From positions 62,001-126,000 of the forward strand of contig NZ_JTDW01000006.1 of NCBI RefSeq assembly GCF_000943565.1: DNA of 64,000 bases, given 5' to 3'. Shown here one piece after another: positions 8,318 to 16,740 of the stretch; position 1 is the first letter of the stretch, and each line of letters starts with the position of its first letter. The DNA comes from Neotamlana sedimentorum (lineage in GTDB: Bacteria > Bacteroidota > Bacteroidia > Flavobacteriales > Flavobacteriaceae). Both the position numbers and the translations under genes were made by a program. The notes under the pieces were generated by a model. It was not told where the DNA came from. It ran no database searches and worked only from the letters and a program-made list of their open reading frames with translations.

Positions 8318-9232
8318 CTAAAACTTTAAATTTCTGCTGTTTTCTCGACCAAAACCTTTAATTAAAATGGAGTCTTTAAAAACGGTAGCTACTGAATATG
8401 CTGTACTATCTGCGAAATCGACCATGCCTTTATAAGTAACGTAATGTACGCCTTTGCGTTTAAAGTAACCACCAGCATGATTATGACCGTTAAAATAAAA
8501 CTTTACATTATTGTAATTATCTATAGTTTTAAAGAACTGATTGTAGTTCCATAAACTATGCATGGTATCATTTTCTGCTACTGGAAAATGACAATAAAAG
8601 CCAACATTTTCGTTATTTTTAACGGATTGTTCTAACTCCGATTTCACCCATTTTAACTGCTCAAAACTTAATCCGCCATTCCATTTTTGAATGTTTTTAT
8701 AACCTTCGGATTTAAGCTGATTGTACATCGAATCGGTTTCAGCCTTTTTAGCTTCAGTTAATGCTCCGAAAAAGCTTAAATCATTACCATCTAAAACAAT
8801 AAATCGCCAGTTATTATTAATAATGCTATAATAGCGATTTTGAAGCCCCATTTTATTAGCAACATTTCCTTTTAAAGAATCGGCCACACTAAAATCGTGG
8901 TTTCCTAAAACGTGATGATGTTCCGATTTTAAATTATTCCAAATGGGTAAAACCGAATCGAAACTAGCAAAATTTTTATCTATAAAATCACCTAAATGAA
9001 CAGTATAGTCTAAATTATAAGTATTTAGTTCTGAAACAGCTTTTGCTAATTTTTGAGTTGATTTTTTGTAATATCTACCAAAATCGGTGTTAGGTTCACA
9101 AAAACAATATTGGCAGTCGGCTACAATACCAATTTTAAAACTTGAAGCAGATTGTTGCTTCGCTTGCTTGACCTCTTTTTTACAAGCAAAAAAACTAATT
9201 ACTAAACCAAATAGCAGTAAAAATTGTTTCAT
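8318..9232 (-). CDS. Calcineurin-like metallophosphoesterase lipoprotein
   Basis: A 304-residue lipoprotein (signal MKQFLLLFGLVISFFAC, lipobox Cys17) with the five blocks of the calcineurin-like phosphoesterase fold: IVADCQY (about 35-41), HLGDFID (79-85), LGNHDF (112-117), a His in FYCHFP (about 218) and GHNHAGGYF (about 253). The first block, with Gln after the metal Asp, resembles ADP-ribose/CDP-alcohol diphosphatases (ADPRM). Substrate remains open; it would act in the periplasm. It follows cysM by 3 bases, so it is the last gene of the cysteine run; nucleotide by-products of sulfate activation are an attractive but unproven substrate. Confidence 0.8.
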   Translation of the reverse strand: MKQFLLLFGLVISFFACKKEVKQAKQQSASSFKIGIVADCQYCFCEPNTDFGRYYKKSTQKLAKAVSELNTYNLDYTVHLGDFIDKNFASFDSVLPIWNNLKSEHHHVLGNHDFSVADSLKGNVANKMGLQNRYYSIINNNWRFIVLDGNDLSFFGALTEAKKAETDSMYNQLKSEGYKNIQKWNGGLSFEQLKWVKSELEQSVKNNENVGFYCHFPVAENDTMHSLWNYNQFFKTIDNYNNVKFYFNGHNHAGGYFKRKGVHYVTYKGMVDFADSTAYSVATVFKDSILIKGFGRENSRNLKF

Positions 9233-9235
9233 TTT

Positions 9236-10123
9236 TTATTCGAATAAGGTAGACGATAAATACCTGTCTCCACGATCGCAAATAATAGCAACAATGAGTC
9301 CTTCATCTATACTTTCAGCAATTTGCAATGCCGAATACACCGAACCACCGCTGCTCATTCCTGCAAAAACACCTTCTTCTTTAGCCAAACGTTGTGTTGT
9401 TGCCTTAGCATTTTCTTCTGAAACCTCAACAACTTGATCAACACGTTCGCGCTCGAAAAATTCTGGCAAATAGGCTTCTGGCCATTTACGAATACCTGGT
9501 ATTTTAGCACCATCGGCTGGTTGTGCACCAACAATAGTTACATTTTTGTTTTGTTCTTTTAAATATCTGGAAACGCCCATTATAGTTCCAGTGGTTCCCA
9601 TAGCAGATACAAAATGAGTTATTTTACCTTCTGTGGCTTTCCAAATTTCTGGTCCTGTGGTTTTATAATGTGCTTTCCAGTTATCGTTATTTGCAAACTG
9701 GTTTAGCAACGTGTATCCTTTTTCGTCTCTTAATTTATAGGCCAAATCTCTTGAACCTTCAATACCAACATCTACAGAAGTTAAAATAACTTCGGCGCCA
9801 TAAGCTCGCATGGTTTTTACGCGCTCTACAGTCGAGTTTTCAGGCATAATTATAACCATATTTAAACCTAATAATTGTGCTATAAATGCCAAAGCAATAC
9901 CGGTGTTACCACTTGTAGATTCTACCAAGGTATCGCCTTTTTTTATGTCGCCACGCTTTAAAGCTTCAGAAATCATATTGTATGCTGCACGATCTTTAAC
10001 GCTTCCGCCGGGGTTATTCCCTTCTAATTTTAATAGTAAGCGCACGCCTTCTTTTTTAACTAAATGCGTTGCTTCTACCAAAGGTGTATTTCCTATTTGG
10101 TCTAATATTGTTTTAAATGCCAT
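9236..10123 (-). CDS. cysM: Cysteine synthase (O-acetylserine sulfhydrylase B type)
   Basis: A 295-residue PLP enzyme that makes cysteine from O-acetylserine and sulfide. The PLP lysine is Lys43 in NPGGSVKDRAAY; the substrate loop is ESTSGNTG (68-75) and the phosphate loop MGTTGTIMG near 173. Short length and lack of the extended C-terminus fit CysM rather than CysK. The start overlaps the end of cysE by 11 bases, so the enzyme is translationally coupled with the gene that supplies its substrate. In other bacteria CysE and CysK form a complex through the CysE tail; whether CysM does so here cannot be seen. Confidence 0.92.
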   Translation of the reverse strand: MAFKTILDQIGNTPLVEATHLVKKEGVRLLLKLEGNNPGGSVKDRAAYNMISEALKRGDIKKGDTLVESTSGNTGIALAFIAQLLGLNMVIIMPENSTVERVKTMRAYGAEVILTSVDVGIEGSRDLAYKLRDEKGYTLLNQFANNDNWKAHYKTTGPEIWKATEGKITHFVSAMGTTGTIMGVSRYLKEQNKNVTIVGAQPADGAKIPGIRKWPEAYLPEFFERERVDQVVEVSEENAKATTQRLAKEEGVFAGMSSGGSVYSALQIAESIDEGLIVAIICDRGDRYLSSTLFE

Positions 10124-10850
10124 TTTTTTTGGGTCTTATTTTAATTTCGGTTTGATAGGTTACCAATGAATTTTTAGGAACGGAATGCGTAATCCAAACG
10201 TTAGCACCAATAATACTGTTTTCACCTATAACAATATCGCCGCCTAAAACTGTGGCATTGGCATAAATGCAAACATTATCCTGAATGGTTGGATGGCGTT
10301 TAGTTGACGCTAAATCTTTTGAAACTTGAATGCCGCCAAGTGTAACACCTTGATAAATTTTTACATTTTTACCAATAATTGAGGTTTCGCCAATTACAAT
10401 TCCGGTACCGTGATCAATATAAAACGAATCGCCTATGGTTGCTCCTGGATGAATATCGATACCTGTAATGCCGTGAATATATTCACTCATCATTCGAGGT
10501 AAAATATAAACACCTAATTTATGAAGCGCATGACTCAATCTATGAATTGAAATGGCGTGAAAACCGGGATAAGCCAGATAAATTTCTTCTAAACAATGTG
10601 ATGCTGGATCATTTGTTTCGAAAGCAATAGCATCGTCATCTAACTGTTTTCTAATATTTGGCAATTCACTTTTGAAGGTTTTCCAGATATCTTCAGCATT
10701 TTGAATATCTAACTTTGAAAGAATGCTAATAAACGTTTTTTCTAAATACGCACTATTCGCTTCTTCTTGTTCGCAATCGAATAAAGAATAAAATAGTTTT
10801 TTAGTAAATTTTTTAACGGTGTCCTTTAAACAAACGTTGTAACTTTTCAT
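10113..10850 (-). CDS. cysE: Serine O-acetyltransferase (EpsC-type)
   Basis: A 245-residue acetyltransferase making O-acetylserine from serine and acetyl-CoA. The N-terminal ~90 residues are helical; the rest is a left-handed beta helix of hexapeptide repeats (GIDIHPGATIGDSFYIDHG, about 129-147, and VIGETSIIGKNVKIYQGVTL). His-Gly motif GTGIVIGE and the catalytic His/Asp region DHGTG are present. The C-terminus ends RPKKNGI, a free tail with terminal Ile as in CysE enzymes that dock into cysteine synthase. It overlaps cysM by 11 bases and follows a hairpin repeat. Confidence 0.93.
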   Translation of the reverse strand: MKSYNVCLKDTVKKFTKKLFYSLFDCEQEEANSAYLEKTFISILSKLDIQNAEDIWKTFKSELPNIRKQLDDDAIAFETNDPASHCLEEIYLAYPGFHAISIHRLSHALHKLGVYILPRMMSEYIHGITGIDIHPGATIGDSFYIDHGTGIVIGETSIIGKNVKIYQGVTLGGIQVSKDLASTKRHPTIQDNVCIYANATVLGGDIVIGENSIIGANVWITHSVPKNSLVTYQTEIKIRPKKNGI

Positions 10851-10905
10851 TTGTGTTTAATTTACAGCTTATTTAATTTTTAATTGATAGTCGTTCAAAA
10901 ATATT

Positions 10906-10940
10906 AAATCCTACAAGGTAAATGCAACCTTGCAGGATTT
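10906..10940. repeat. Palindromic hairpin repeat, family C
   Basis: AAATCCTACAAGGT and ACCTTGCAGGATTT form a 14-bp stem (one G-T) with a 7-base loop, followed by a T-rich stretch on both strands. It lies between the flavin reductase and cysE genes and may reduce read-through. A related copy is at 33561. Confidence 0.65.
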
Positions 10941-10966
10941 AATTTTTGTTATATTTTAAATAATGC

Positions 10967-12022
10967 TTAGTCTATGGCTTGCACAACGGCTTTTGGCGCC
11001 TCTTTACGTGTTCCATCGAAACCATCTACTCCAGAAACTGTCGTGTATTTTAATACAAATTTCTTTCCTGGATTAATGATTTTATATGCCGCTTGACACA
11101 TAATAGTTGCCTCGTGGAAACCACAAAGAATTAATTTTAATTTTCCTGGGTAAAAGTTACCGTCACCAATAGCGAAAATACCAGGAATGTTTGTTTGATA
11201 ATCTAATGCGTTATTAACTTTAATGGCATTTTTCTCGATTTCTAAGCCCCAATTTGCAATTGGCCCTAATTTTGGAGACAATCCAAATAAAGGAATAAAA
11301 TGATCGGTTTCTAAAGTTACTGGTTCTTCGTCTTTTTTAGTAATTTCAATAGCTTCAACCTTACCATCACCAATAATATTAGTTACTTCGGCAGGCGTAA
11401 TTAAATTAATTTTACCTAATTTTTTAAGCTCACTTACTTTTTCAACAGAATCTAAATGCCCTCTAAACTCATTACGGCGGTGTACTAATGTTACACTTTT
11501 AGCAACATCGGCTAAAAAGATACTCCAATCTAACGCTGAATCTCCACCACCAGCAATTACCACATTTTTATCACGATACATTTCTGGTTCTTTAATCATG
11601 TATTCCACACCTTTATCTTCGTAATCTGCAAGATTCTCTAATTGTGGCTTACGAGGTTCGAAACTACCTAAACCACTTGCAATTGCAACAACTGGCGCTT
11701 GGTGTTGTGTTCCTTTATTTGTAGTTACAATAAACGTCCCATCTTCTTGTTTATCGATAGTTTCTGCGCGCTCACCTAAAGTAAATCCAGGCTCGAATTG
11801 CTTACCTTGCTCAAGTAAATTTTTAGTTAAGTCGCCCGCTAAAATCTCTGGAAAACCAGGAATATCGTAAATTGGTTTTTTGGGGTATAATTCTGAACAT
11901 TGTCCACCTGGTTGTGGTAATGCATCAATTAAATGACATTTAAGTTTTAATAATCCAGCTTCGAACACTGTAAATAAACCTGTTGGTCCTGCTCCTATGA
12001 TTATGATATCTGTTTTAATCAT
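10967..12022 (-). CDS. Ferredoxin/flavodoxin-NADP+ reductase, TrxB-like
   Basis: A 351-residue FAD/NAD(P) oxidoreductase. The FAD motif GAGPTG is at 10-15 and GGQCSELYPKKPIYDIPG near 40-57; the NADPH motif is VVIAGGGDSALDW near 155-167; the C-terminal FAD strand is GIFAIGDGNFYPGK near 292-305. There is no CxxC redox pair, which separates it from thioredoxin reductase and fits the YumC-type ferredoxin-NADP reductase. It lies 10 bases after the siroheme gene and among sulfite-reduction genes, so the likely job is to supply electrons (through ferredoxin) to the sulfite reductase. The partner ferredoxin is not in the window. Confidence 0.88.
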   Translation of the reverse strand: MIKTDIIIIGAGPTGLFTVFEAGLLKLKCHLIDALPQPGGQCSELYPKKPIYDIPGFPEILAGDLTKNLLEQGKQFEPGFTLGERAETIDKQEDGTFIVTTNKGTQHQAPVVAIASGLGSFEPRKPQLENLADYEDKGVEYMIKEPEMYRDKNVVIAGGGDSALDWSIFLADVAKSVTLVHRRNEFRGHLDSVEKVSELKKLGKINLITPAEVTNIIGDGKVEAIEITKKDEEPVTLETDHFIPLFGLSPKLGPIANWGLEIEKNAIKVNNALDYQTNIPGIFAIGDGNFYPGKLKLILCGFHEATIMCQAAYKIINPGKKFVLKYTTVSGVDGFDGTRKEAPKAVVQAID

Positions 12023-12031
12023 TTTGAAATA

Positions 12032-12610
12032 TTAATTTTTCTCTATTAATCCTTTAGTAAATTCGTTTAGCGTTTCGACTTTTTGTTTGAAATCGCCTTT
12101 TATAGTTTTTCTGTATTCGTTTAAATTTTTAACTAAATCGTCGATATTTTCTGGAATAACTTCCTCGAAAAATTGACGCAAACGTTTTGCTGTTGTTGGC
12201 GACTTTCCGTTGGTAGAAATTGCCACTTTTACGTTACCTTTAGTTACAATACCGCCCATATAAAAATCGCAATACGGCGGATTATCGGCTACATTTACCA
12301 GTTTTGCTTCAGCTCTACAATCTTTGTAAACCTCAACATTTACTTCAGGCACATCGGTTGTTGCTACAACAATATGCTGCCCTTGTAAATATTTTTTACT
12401 GTAAACATCCTTAATTAATGTAACATCTCCTTTTTCAGCTAAAGCTGAAGTGCCTTCTCGAAACATTGGAGATACCATAGTTACTTTTGCATCTGGACTT
12501 GATTTGAGCAAAAAAGTAAGTTTCTCTTCTGCAACAAAACCTCCACCTACAATAAGCACCTTGAGATTTTTAACCTTTAAAAACACCGGATATAAATTAT
12601 TTCTTTCCAT
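12032..12610 (-). CDS. Precorrin-2 dehydrogenase / sirohydrochlorin ferrochelatase
   Basis: A 192-residue protein of the CysG N-terminal/Met8 family that turns precorrin-2 into sirohydrochlorin and can insert iron to give siroheme. The NAD motif VLIVGGGFVAEEK is at 18-30; NVADNPPYCDFYMGGIV (about 106-122) and ISTNGKSPTTAKRLRQ (about 131-146) are family signatures including the active-site Asp. It lies 2 bases after cobA, so siroheme production is a unit with the sulfite reductase that needs it. Confidence 0.92.
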   Translation of the reverse strand: MERNNLYPVFLKVKNLKVLIVGGGFVAEEKLTFLLKSSPDAKVTMVSPMFREGTSALAEKGDVTLIKDVYSKKYLQGQHIVVATTDVPEVNVEVYKDCRAEAKLVNVADNPPYCDFYMGGIVTKGNVKVAISTNGKSPTTAKRLRQFFEEVIPENIDDLVKNLNEYRKTIKGDFKQKVETLNEFTKGLIEKN

Positions 12611-12612
12611 AA

Positions 12613-13377
12613 TTACCCGTTGTTTATAACTTCTGAAGCAATAGAACTTAACACAGCACGCTCTTTAACAACATCACCAATAATAATTATTGCTGGGTTT
12701 GCCAATTCTTGCTCTTTTACAATAGCTTCAATATTATATATTCTACCTATACCTACTTTTTCATCGGCTCTAGTGCCATTTTGAATAATGGCAATATGCG
12801 CATCTTGCTTATTTTCTGCTGAAAAAATTTCAACAATTTTACCAAGCTTACCCATACCCATTAAAATAACAACTGTAGCCGTTGATTTTGCAGCTAAAGC
12901 AATATCGCTTGAAATTTCGTGTCGTTTTGTAGTGCCTGTGATTACCCAAAAACTTTCTGAAGCCCCACGTTTTGTTAACGGAATGCCTTGATAAGCAGGC
13001 ACCGCTAAACTCGACGAAATACCCGGAACCATAAAGGTTTCGAGCCCAAACTGGCGCACATAATCGATTTCTTCGGCACCACGACCAAATATAAATGGAT
13101 CGCCACCTTTTAATCGTACCACATGACCTTTTTCTTTAGCTTTAGCAACTATAAGATCGTTAATTTGCTCTTGTTGATATGCATAACACCCTCTGCGTTT
13201 ACCTACAAAAATAAGCTCCGCATCATGAGAAGCATATTTTAGTAAACTCTCGTTTATAAGTGCATCGTAAAGGATAACGTTTGCCGATTCTATAGCCTTA
13301 ATTGCTTTAAGAGTTATTAAATCTTCGTCTCCAGGACCTGCGCCTACAACTGTTAATTTAGGGGTTAATGCATTCAT
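12613..13377 (-). CDS. cobA: Uroporphyrinogen-III C-methyltransferase
   Basis: A 254-residue SAM-dependent methyltransferase that makes precorrin-2 from uroporphyrinogen III. Family signatures: VGAGPGDEDLITLKA (11-25), RLKGGDPFIFGRGAEEI (about 86-102), VPGISSSLAVPAYQGIPLT (about 115-133) and the terminal IIIIGDVV. It lacks the fused dehydrogenase domain of enterobacterial CysG, which is supplied by the next gene. It is 12 bases downstream of the sulfite reductase gene. Confidence 0.94.
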   Translation of the reverse strand: MNALTPKLTVVGAGPGDEDLITLKAIKAIESANVILYDALINESLLKYASHDAELIFVGKRRGCYAYQQEQINDLIVAKAKEKGHVVRLKGGDPFIFGRGAEEIDYVRQFGLETFMVPGISSSLAVPAYQGIPLTKRGASESFWVITGTTKRHEISSDIALAAKSTATVVILMGMGKLGKIVEIFSAENKQDAHIAIIQNGTRADEKVGIGRIYNIEAIVKEQELANPAIIIIGDVVKERAVLSSIASEVINNG

Positions 13378-13389
13378 TTTATATCGATT

Positions 13390-15483
13390 TTAAGCTTCTT
13401 GAGCTTGTTCTGCTTCTCTAAACGCTCTAACTGCAGCTAAGAACTTTTCCGCATTAGCGATGTAACTTACAGCAAAATCTTTAGTTGGTGCGTTTTTGTT
13501 AATTTCATAGATTAATTCTGAAAAAGAAACACCTAAATCTATTCTTCCGCTTTCAATAAAAAGTTCATCGAATTGAGAAATAATTCCGGCATGCGTATTT
13601 GTTTTCTTGTTTTCGGCCAATAATAACGCTTTCGCGGAATTAACTAACGACTGGTATGCTAAGTATATAGCACCAGAGTACACTTCATTTTCGAAAGATT
13701 CTTTTGCATTTTCAATTTTCTCTTCACTTTCGAAAAACAAGGTAGCGATTAAATCGATAACCACACCAGCACACTCACCAACACCAATGGCTTTAACATA
13801 TTTTTCTTCTTCACCCCAATCGATAAAATCTAAATCTGTTAAATTAGTAACATCTTGTAAATCATTTAACAAATCGTAAAAATAACGATCGCCAGTTTCT
13901 TTGTAGTATTCTACAAACTGTTTTCCGTTGGCATTCGCTTCATAGTCATTTAAAATTCTGCGTAACGCTTCTGGACCTCTTCTACTTGGTACTTTAACCA
14001 CTTTATCGGCAAAAGTAGCGTTACCATCACCTTGGTTTCCACCACCAAGTAAAACTTGTAAAGCTGGGGCTACCAATTTGTCTTTAGTACGAACCGTCAT
14101 CCCTTGGAAACCAATATTTGCCATATTGTGTTGCCCACAAGCATTCATACAACCACTAATTTTTATAACTAAATCTTCGTTTTTTAAATACTGTGGATAT
14201 TCAGTTTTTATAACGCGCTCTAACTCTTCTGCAATTCCGGTACTACTCGCAATACCTAAGTTACATGTATCTGTTCCTGGACATGCTGTAATATCGACTG
14301 CTTTGTTGTAACCAGCTTCTACAAATCCTAGTTTTTCTAATTCTTGATAGAAAAATGGTACTAAATCTTCCTTTACAAAAGGAATTACAATATTTTGACG
14401 TAGTGATAAACGTACTTCACTAGCCGCATATTTATCTACTAAATTTGCTAATAAACGTGCTTTATCTGTATAAAAATCGCCTAATAAAACTTTAATACCA
14501 ATAGCAACATAGCCTGCTTGCTTTTGGGGAATTAAGTTTGTTGATTTCCATAGATTGAAAGCTTCTTCGTTTTTAATTTCAACTTGAGGTACTTCAACTT
14601 GAACTGGTTTAGAAGCTACATAAGCATCGGCATCAATTGCTACAGATTTAAACTCGATCGCTTTTTGTTCATTATCGATTAACTCTCTAAATGCTTCTAG
14701 ACCGATATCTTTAACTAAGAATTTCATTCTTGCTTTGGCACGACTTTTACGCTCACCATAACGATCGAAAACTCTTAATACACCTTCCATTATTGGAATG
14801 ATTTTATCGGTTTCAACAAAATCATATAACACATCGGCATGTCTTGGTTGCGAACCTAATCCGCCAGCAACCATAACTTTAAATCCGCGAACACCATCTT
14901 TTTCTTTTGCAATATATCCTATGTCGTGTAAATACGATAATCCGGTATCTGCATCAGTTGATGAGAATGATACTTTAAATTTACGCCCCATTTCTTGACA
15001 AATTGGGTTACGTAAAAAGAATTTATACAACGCATCTGCATACGGCGATACATCGAATGGTTCGTTTACATCAATACCTGCTGTTTCGCTAGCCGTAACA
15101 TTTCTTACTACGTTACCACAAGCTTCGCGAACAGTTACTTCATCTTTCTCTAATTCTGCCCAAAGCTCTGGCGTTCTATTTAAATCTACGTAATGAATTT
15201 GTATATCTTGACGTGTTGTAATATGTAATCTTCCACGAGAATATTCATCAGACACATCGGCAATTCGGCGTAATTGATTACTTTTTAATTTACCGTAAGG
15301 CACCTTAATACGAATCATTTGCACACCTTCTTGACGCTGCCCGTAAACACCACGTGCTAAACGAAGACTTCTAAATTTTTCTTCATCAATTTTTCCTTTA
15401 TGAAACAATTCGATTTTATTGGCTAATTCAATAATATCTTTTTGTACAATTGGATTTTCTATTTCTGTTTCGAAACTAAACAT
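13390..15483 (-). CDS. Siroheme sulfite reductase with extra C-terminal domain
   Basis: A 697-residue hemoprotein that reduces sulfite (or nitrite) by six electrons. Two sulfite/nitrite reductase repeats are followed by the [4Fe-4S]-siroheme ligands Cys401 and Cys407 (CPGTDTC) and Cys445, Cys449 (CMNAC). Residues ~555-697 are an added helical domain not found in CysI, resembling HEPN-type helical domains (SLVNSAKALLLAENKKT, near 612-628). Position between cysH and siroheme genes argues for sulfite rather than nitrite as substrate. It is 20 bases after cysH. The helical tail is common in flavobacterial homologues as I remember them; its role is unknown. Confidence 0.92.
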   Translation of the reverse strand: MFSFETEIENPIVQKDIIELANKIELFHKGKIDEEKFRSLRLARGVYGQRQEGVQMIRIKVPYGKLKSNQLRRIADVSDEYSRGRLHITTRQDIQIHYVDLNRTPELWAELEKDEVTVREACGNVVRNVTASETAGIDVNEPFDVSPYADALYKFFLRNPICQEMGRKFKVSFSSTDADTGLSYLHDIGYIAKEKDGVRGFKVMVAGGLGSQPRHADVLYDFVETDKIIPIMEGVLRVFDRYGERKSRAKARMKFLVKDIGLEAFRELIDNEQKAIEFKSVAIDADAYVASKPVQVEVPQVEIKNEEAFNLWKSTNLIPQKQAGYVAIGIKVLLGDFYTDKARLLANLVDKYAASEVRLSLRQNIVIPFVKEDLVPFFYQELEKLGFVEAGYNKAVDITACPGTDTCNLGIASSTGIAEELERVIKTEYPQYLKNEDLVIKISGCMNACGQHNMANIGFQGMTVRTKDKLVAPALQVLLGGGNQGDGNATFADKVVKVPSRRGPEALRRILNDYEANANGKQFVEYYKETGDRYFYDLLNDLQDVTNLTDLDFIDWGEEEKYVKAIGVGECAGVVIDLIATLFFESEEKIENAKESFENEVYSGAIYLAYQSLVNSAKALLLAENKKTNTHAGIISQFDELFIESGRIDLGVSFSELIYEINKNAPTKDFAVSYIANAEKFLAAVRAFREAEQAQEA

Positions 15484-15503
15484 ATTGCAATTCTTTTTTT
15501 AGC

Positions 15504-16130
15504 TTATTGTAAATGTATACCACACTCTCTATTATCTAATGCCTTTACAGGATCGAAATAGTTAACGTTTTTTGGTAATTTTTTCTTTTCTATTAAACGA
15601 TCTAAAGCATCATCATCCCAATAGTAAAATGGGCTTACTTTTAAAATCCCTTCTTTACTTAAACTTAAAATGTCTTTTTTAGAACGTAATTCTGTTTTTC
15701 TATCTCTAATATTTGTAAACCAAATTTCTGGTTGATGCTCGTTTAGTGCACGCTTAAAAGGCTCTAACTTTACAACTTCGGAAAACAACGAATGACTTTC
15801 GTCATCAACTCCAGGCAAACCAATGGTAGCATCTATTTCGTGTTTTGGCTTTAAAGGTTGGTATTTATGAATATTTAAATTATACCTTTCTATTAAACCT
15901 TCGGCATGCTTGTACGTATCTGGTTCGTTATATAATGTATCACACCAAATTACTTTAATGTCTTTGTCATGTTTTGTAATTGTGCTTAACAACACCGCAG
16001 AATAAACACCAAAACTTGTAGTTACCAATCTATTATCTGAAAGTTTTAAAGCCCAGTCAATAATTTCGGCAGGTGATAAATTCCTTAATTTTTCATTCCA
16101 AAACTCAATATCTAATTCGTGTCCTAACAT
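15504..16130 (-). CDS. cysH: Phosphoadenylylsulfate (PAPS/APS) reductase
   Basis: A 208-residue PAPS-reductase-fold protein that releases sulfite from activated sulfate using thioredoxin. The N-terminal PP-loop-like motif is VTTSFGVYSAVLL (about 35-47), and the catalytic cysteine is Cys203 in RECGIHLQ. The CC/CxxC pairs that bind a [4Fe-4S] cluster in APS reductases are absent, so it looks like the PAPS type. That would need APS kinase and ATP sulfurylase, whose genes (cysD, cysN, cysC) are not in this window. First gene of the run down to the phosphoesterase; a promoter and an operator-like inverted repeat are just upstream. Confidence 0.9.
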   Translation of the reverse strand: MLGHELDIEFWNEKLRNLSPAEIIDWALKLSDNRLVTTSFGVYSAVLLSTITKHDKDIKVIWCDTLYNEPDTYKHAEGLIERYNLNIHKYQPLKPKHEIDATIGLPGVDDESHSLFSEVVKLEPFKRALNEHQPEIWFTNIRDRKTELRSKKDILSLSKEGILKVSPFYYWDDDALDRLIEKKKLPKNVNYFDPVKALDNRECGIHLQ

Positions 16131-16150
16131 ATTATTTTGTTTTCACATAT

Positions 16151-16184
16151 TAATCCTACCAATTTAATAGGAATTACAAATGTA
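16151..16184 (-). promoter_or_regulatory. cysH promoter -7 box abutting an inverted repeat (candidate operator)
   Basis: On the minus strand TACATTTG (16177-16184) fits TAnnTTTG and a TTG lies about 15 bases further up. Directly after it comes TAATTCCTA-N9-TAGGATTA (16151-16176), an imperfect inverted repeat covering the expected transcription start. The Rrf2 gene lies just upstream, so this is a natural candidate for its binding site; that link is inference. Confidence 0.55.
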
Positions 16185-16277
16185 TAACTTTTTTTTAAAC
16201 AAAAAAGTTGGTTAACCATTTTTAGGAAAAATTTATATTAATTGAGTTTCAGATAAAAAAAAGCAAGAACCAAGATA

Positions 16278-16712
16278 TTATTTTACAATATCCTCAGTAT
16301 TTTTTAATGCTAAATCGGCAAGTGTAGTATTTCTAAACACATTTAATGCACTATCGCGAACTTGAATCATGAGTTTGTGTACACTACAATTGTCCTCATC
16401 GACACAATCGTCGCACTTTTCATAATAATTTAAACTCACGCAAGGCACCATGGCAATAGGCCCTTCTAGCACACGCATAACCTCTGTCATTAAAATGTCT
16501 TCGGGTTCTTGACGCAGATAGTAACCGCCATGTTTACCTTTTTTTGAACCTAAAACTCCTGCTTTTCTTAAAGTGAGTAAAATACTCTCTAAAAACTTTT
16601 GTGGTATTTGTTCGTTTTTAGCAATCGCACTCACCTGTACAGGGTTATTCCCATCAGAATTCACAATAAAAGTTAAAGCCTTAAGGCCGTATTTAGTTTT
16701 TTTGGATAGCAT
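16278..16712 (-). CDS. Rrf2-family transcriptional regulator
   Basis: A 144-residue winged-helix regulator. The HTH spans about residues 24-62 with the wing GKHGGYYL (59-66), and a cysteine set Cys91, Cys100, Cys103 and Cys109 follows, more than the three that bind [2Fe-2S] in IscR/NsrR. It could therefore sense iron-sulfur or redox state, or cysteine status as CymR does in Firmicutes. It lies 147 bases upstream of cysH on the same strand and next to the inverted repeat at 16151, so control of the cysteine run is the simplest reading. Not a housekeeping IscR: no isc/suf genes are nearby. Confidence 0.88.
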   Translation of the reverse strand: MLSKKTKYGLKALTFIVNSDGNNPVQVSAIAKNEQIPQKFLESILLTLRKAGVLGSKKGKHGGYYLRQEPEDILMTEVMRVLEGPIAMVPCVSLNYYEKCDDCVDEDNCSVHKLMIQVRDSALNVFRNTTLADLALKNTEDIVK

Positions 16713-16740
16713 ACTGCTAATATAATTAATTTACAACTAT

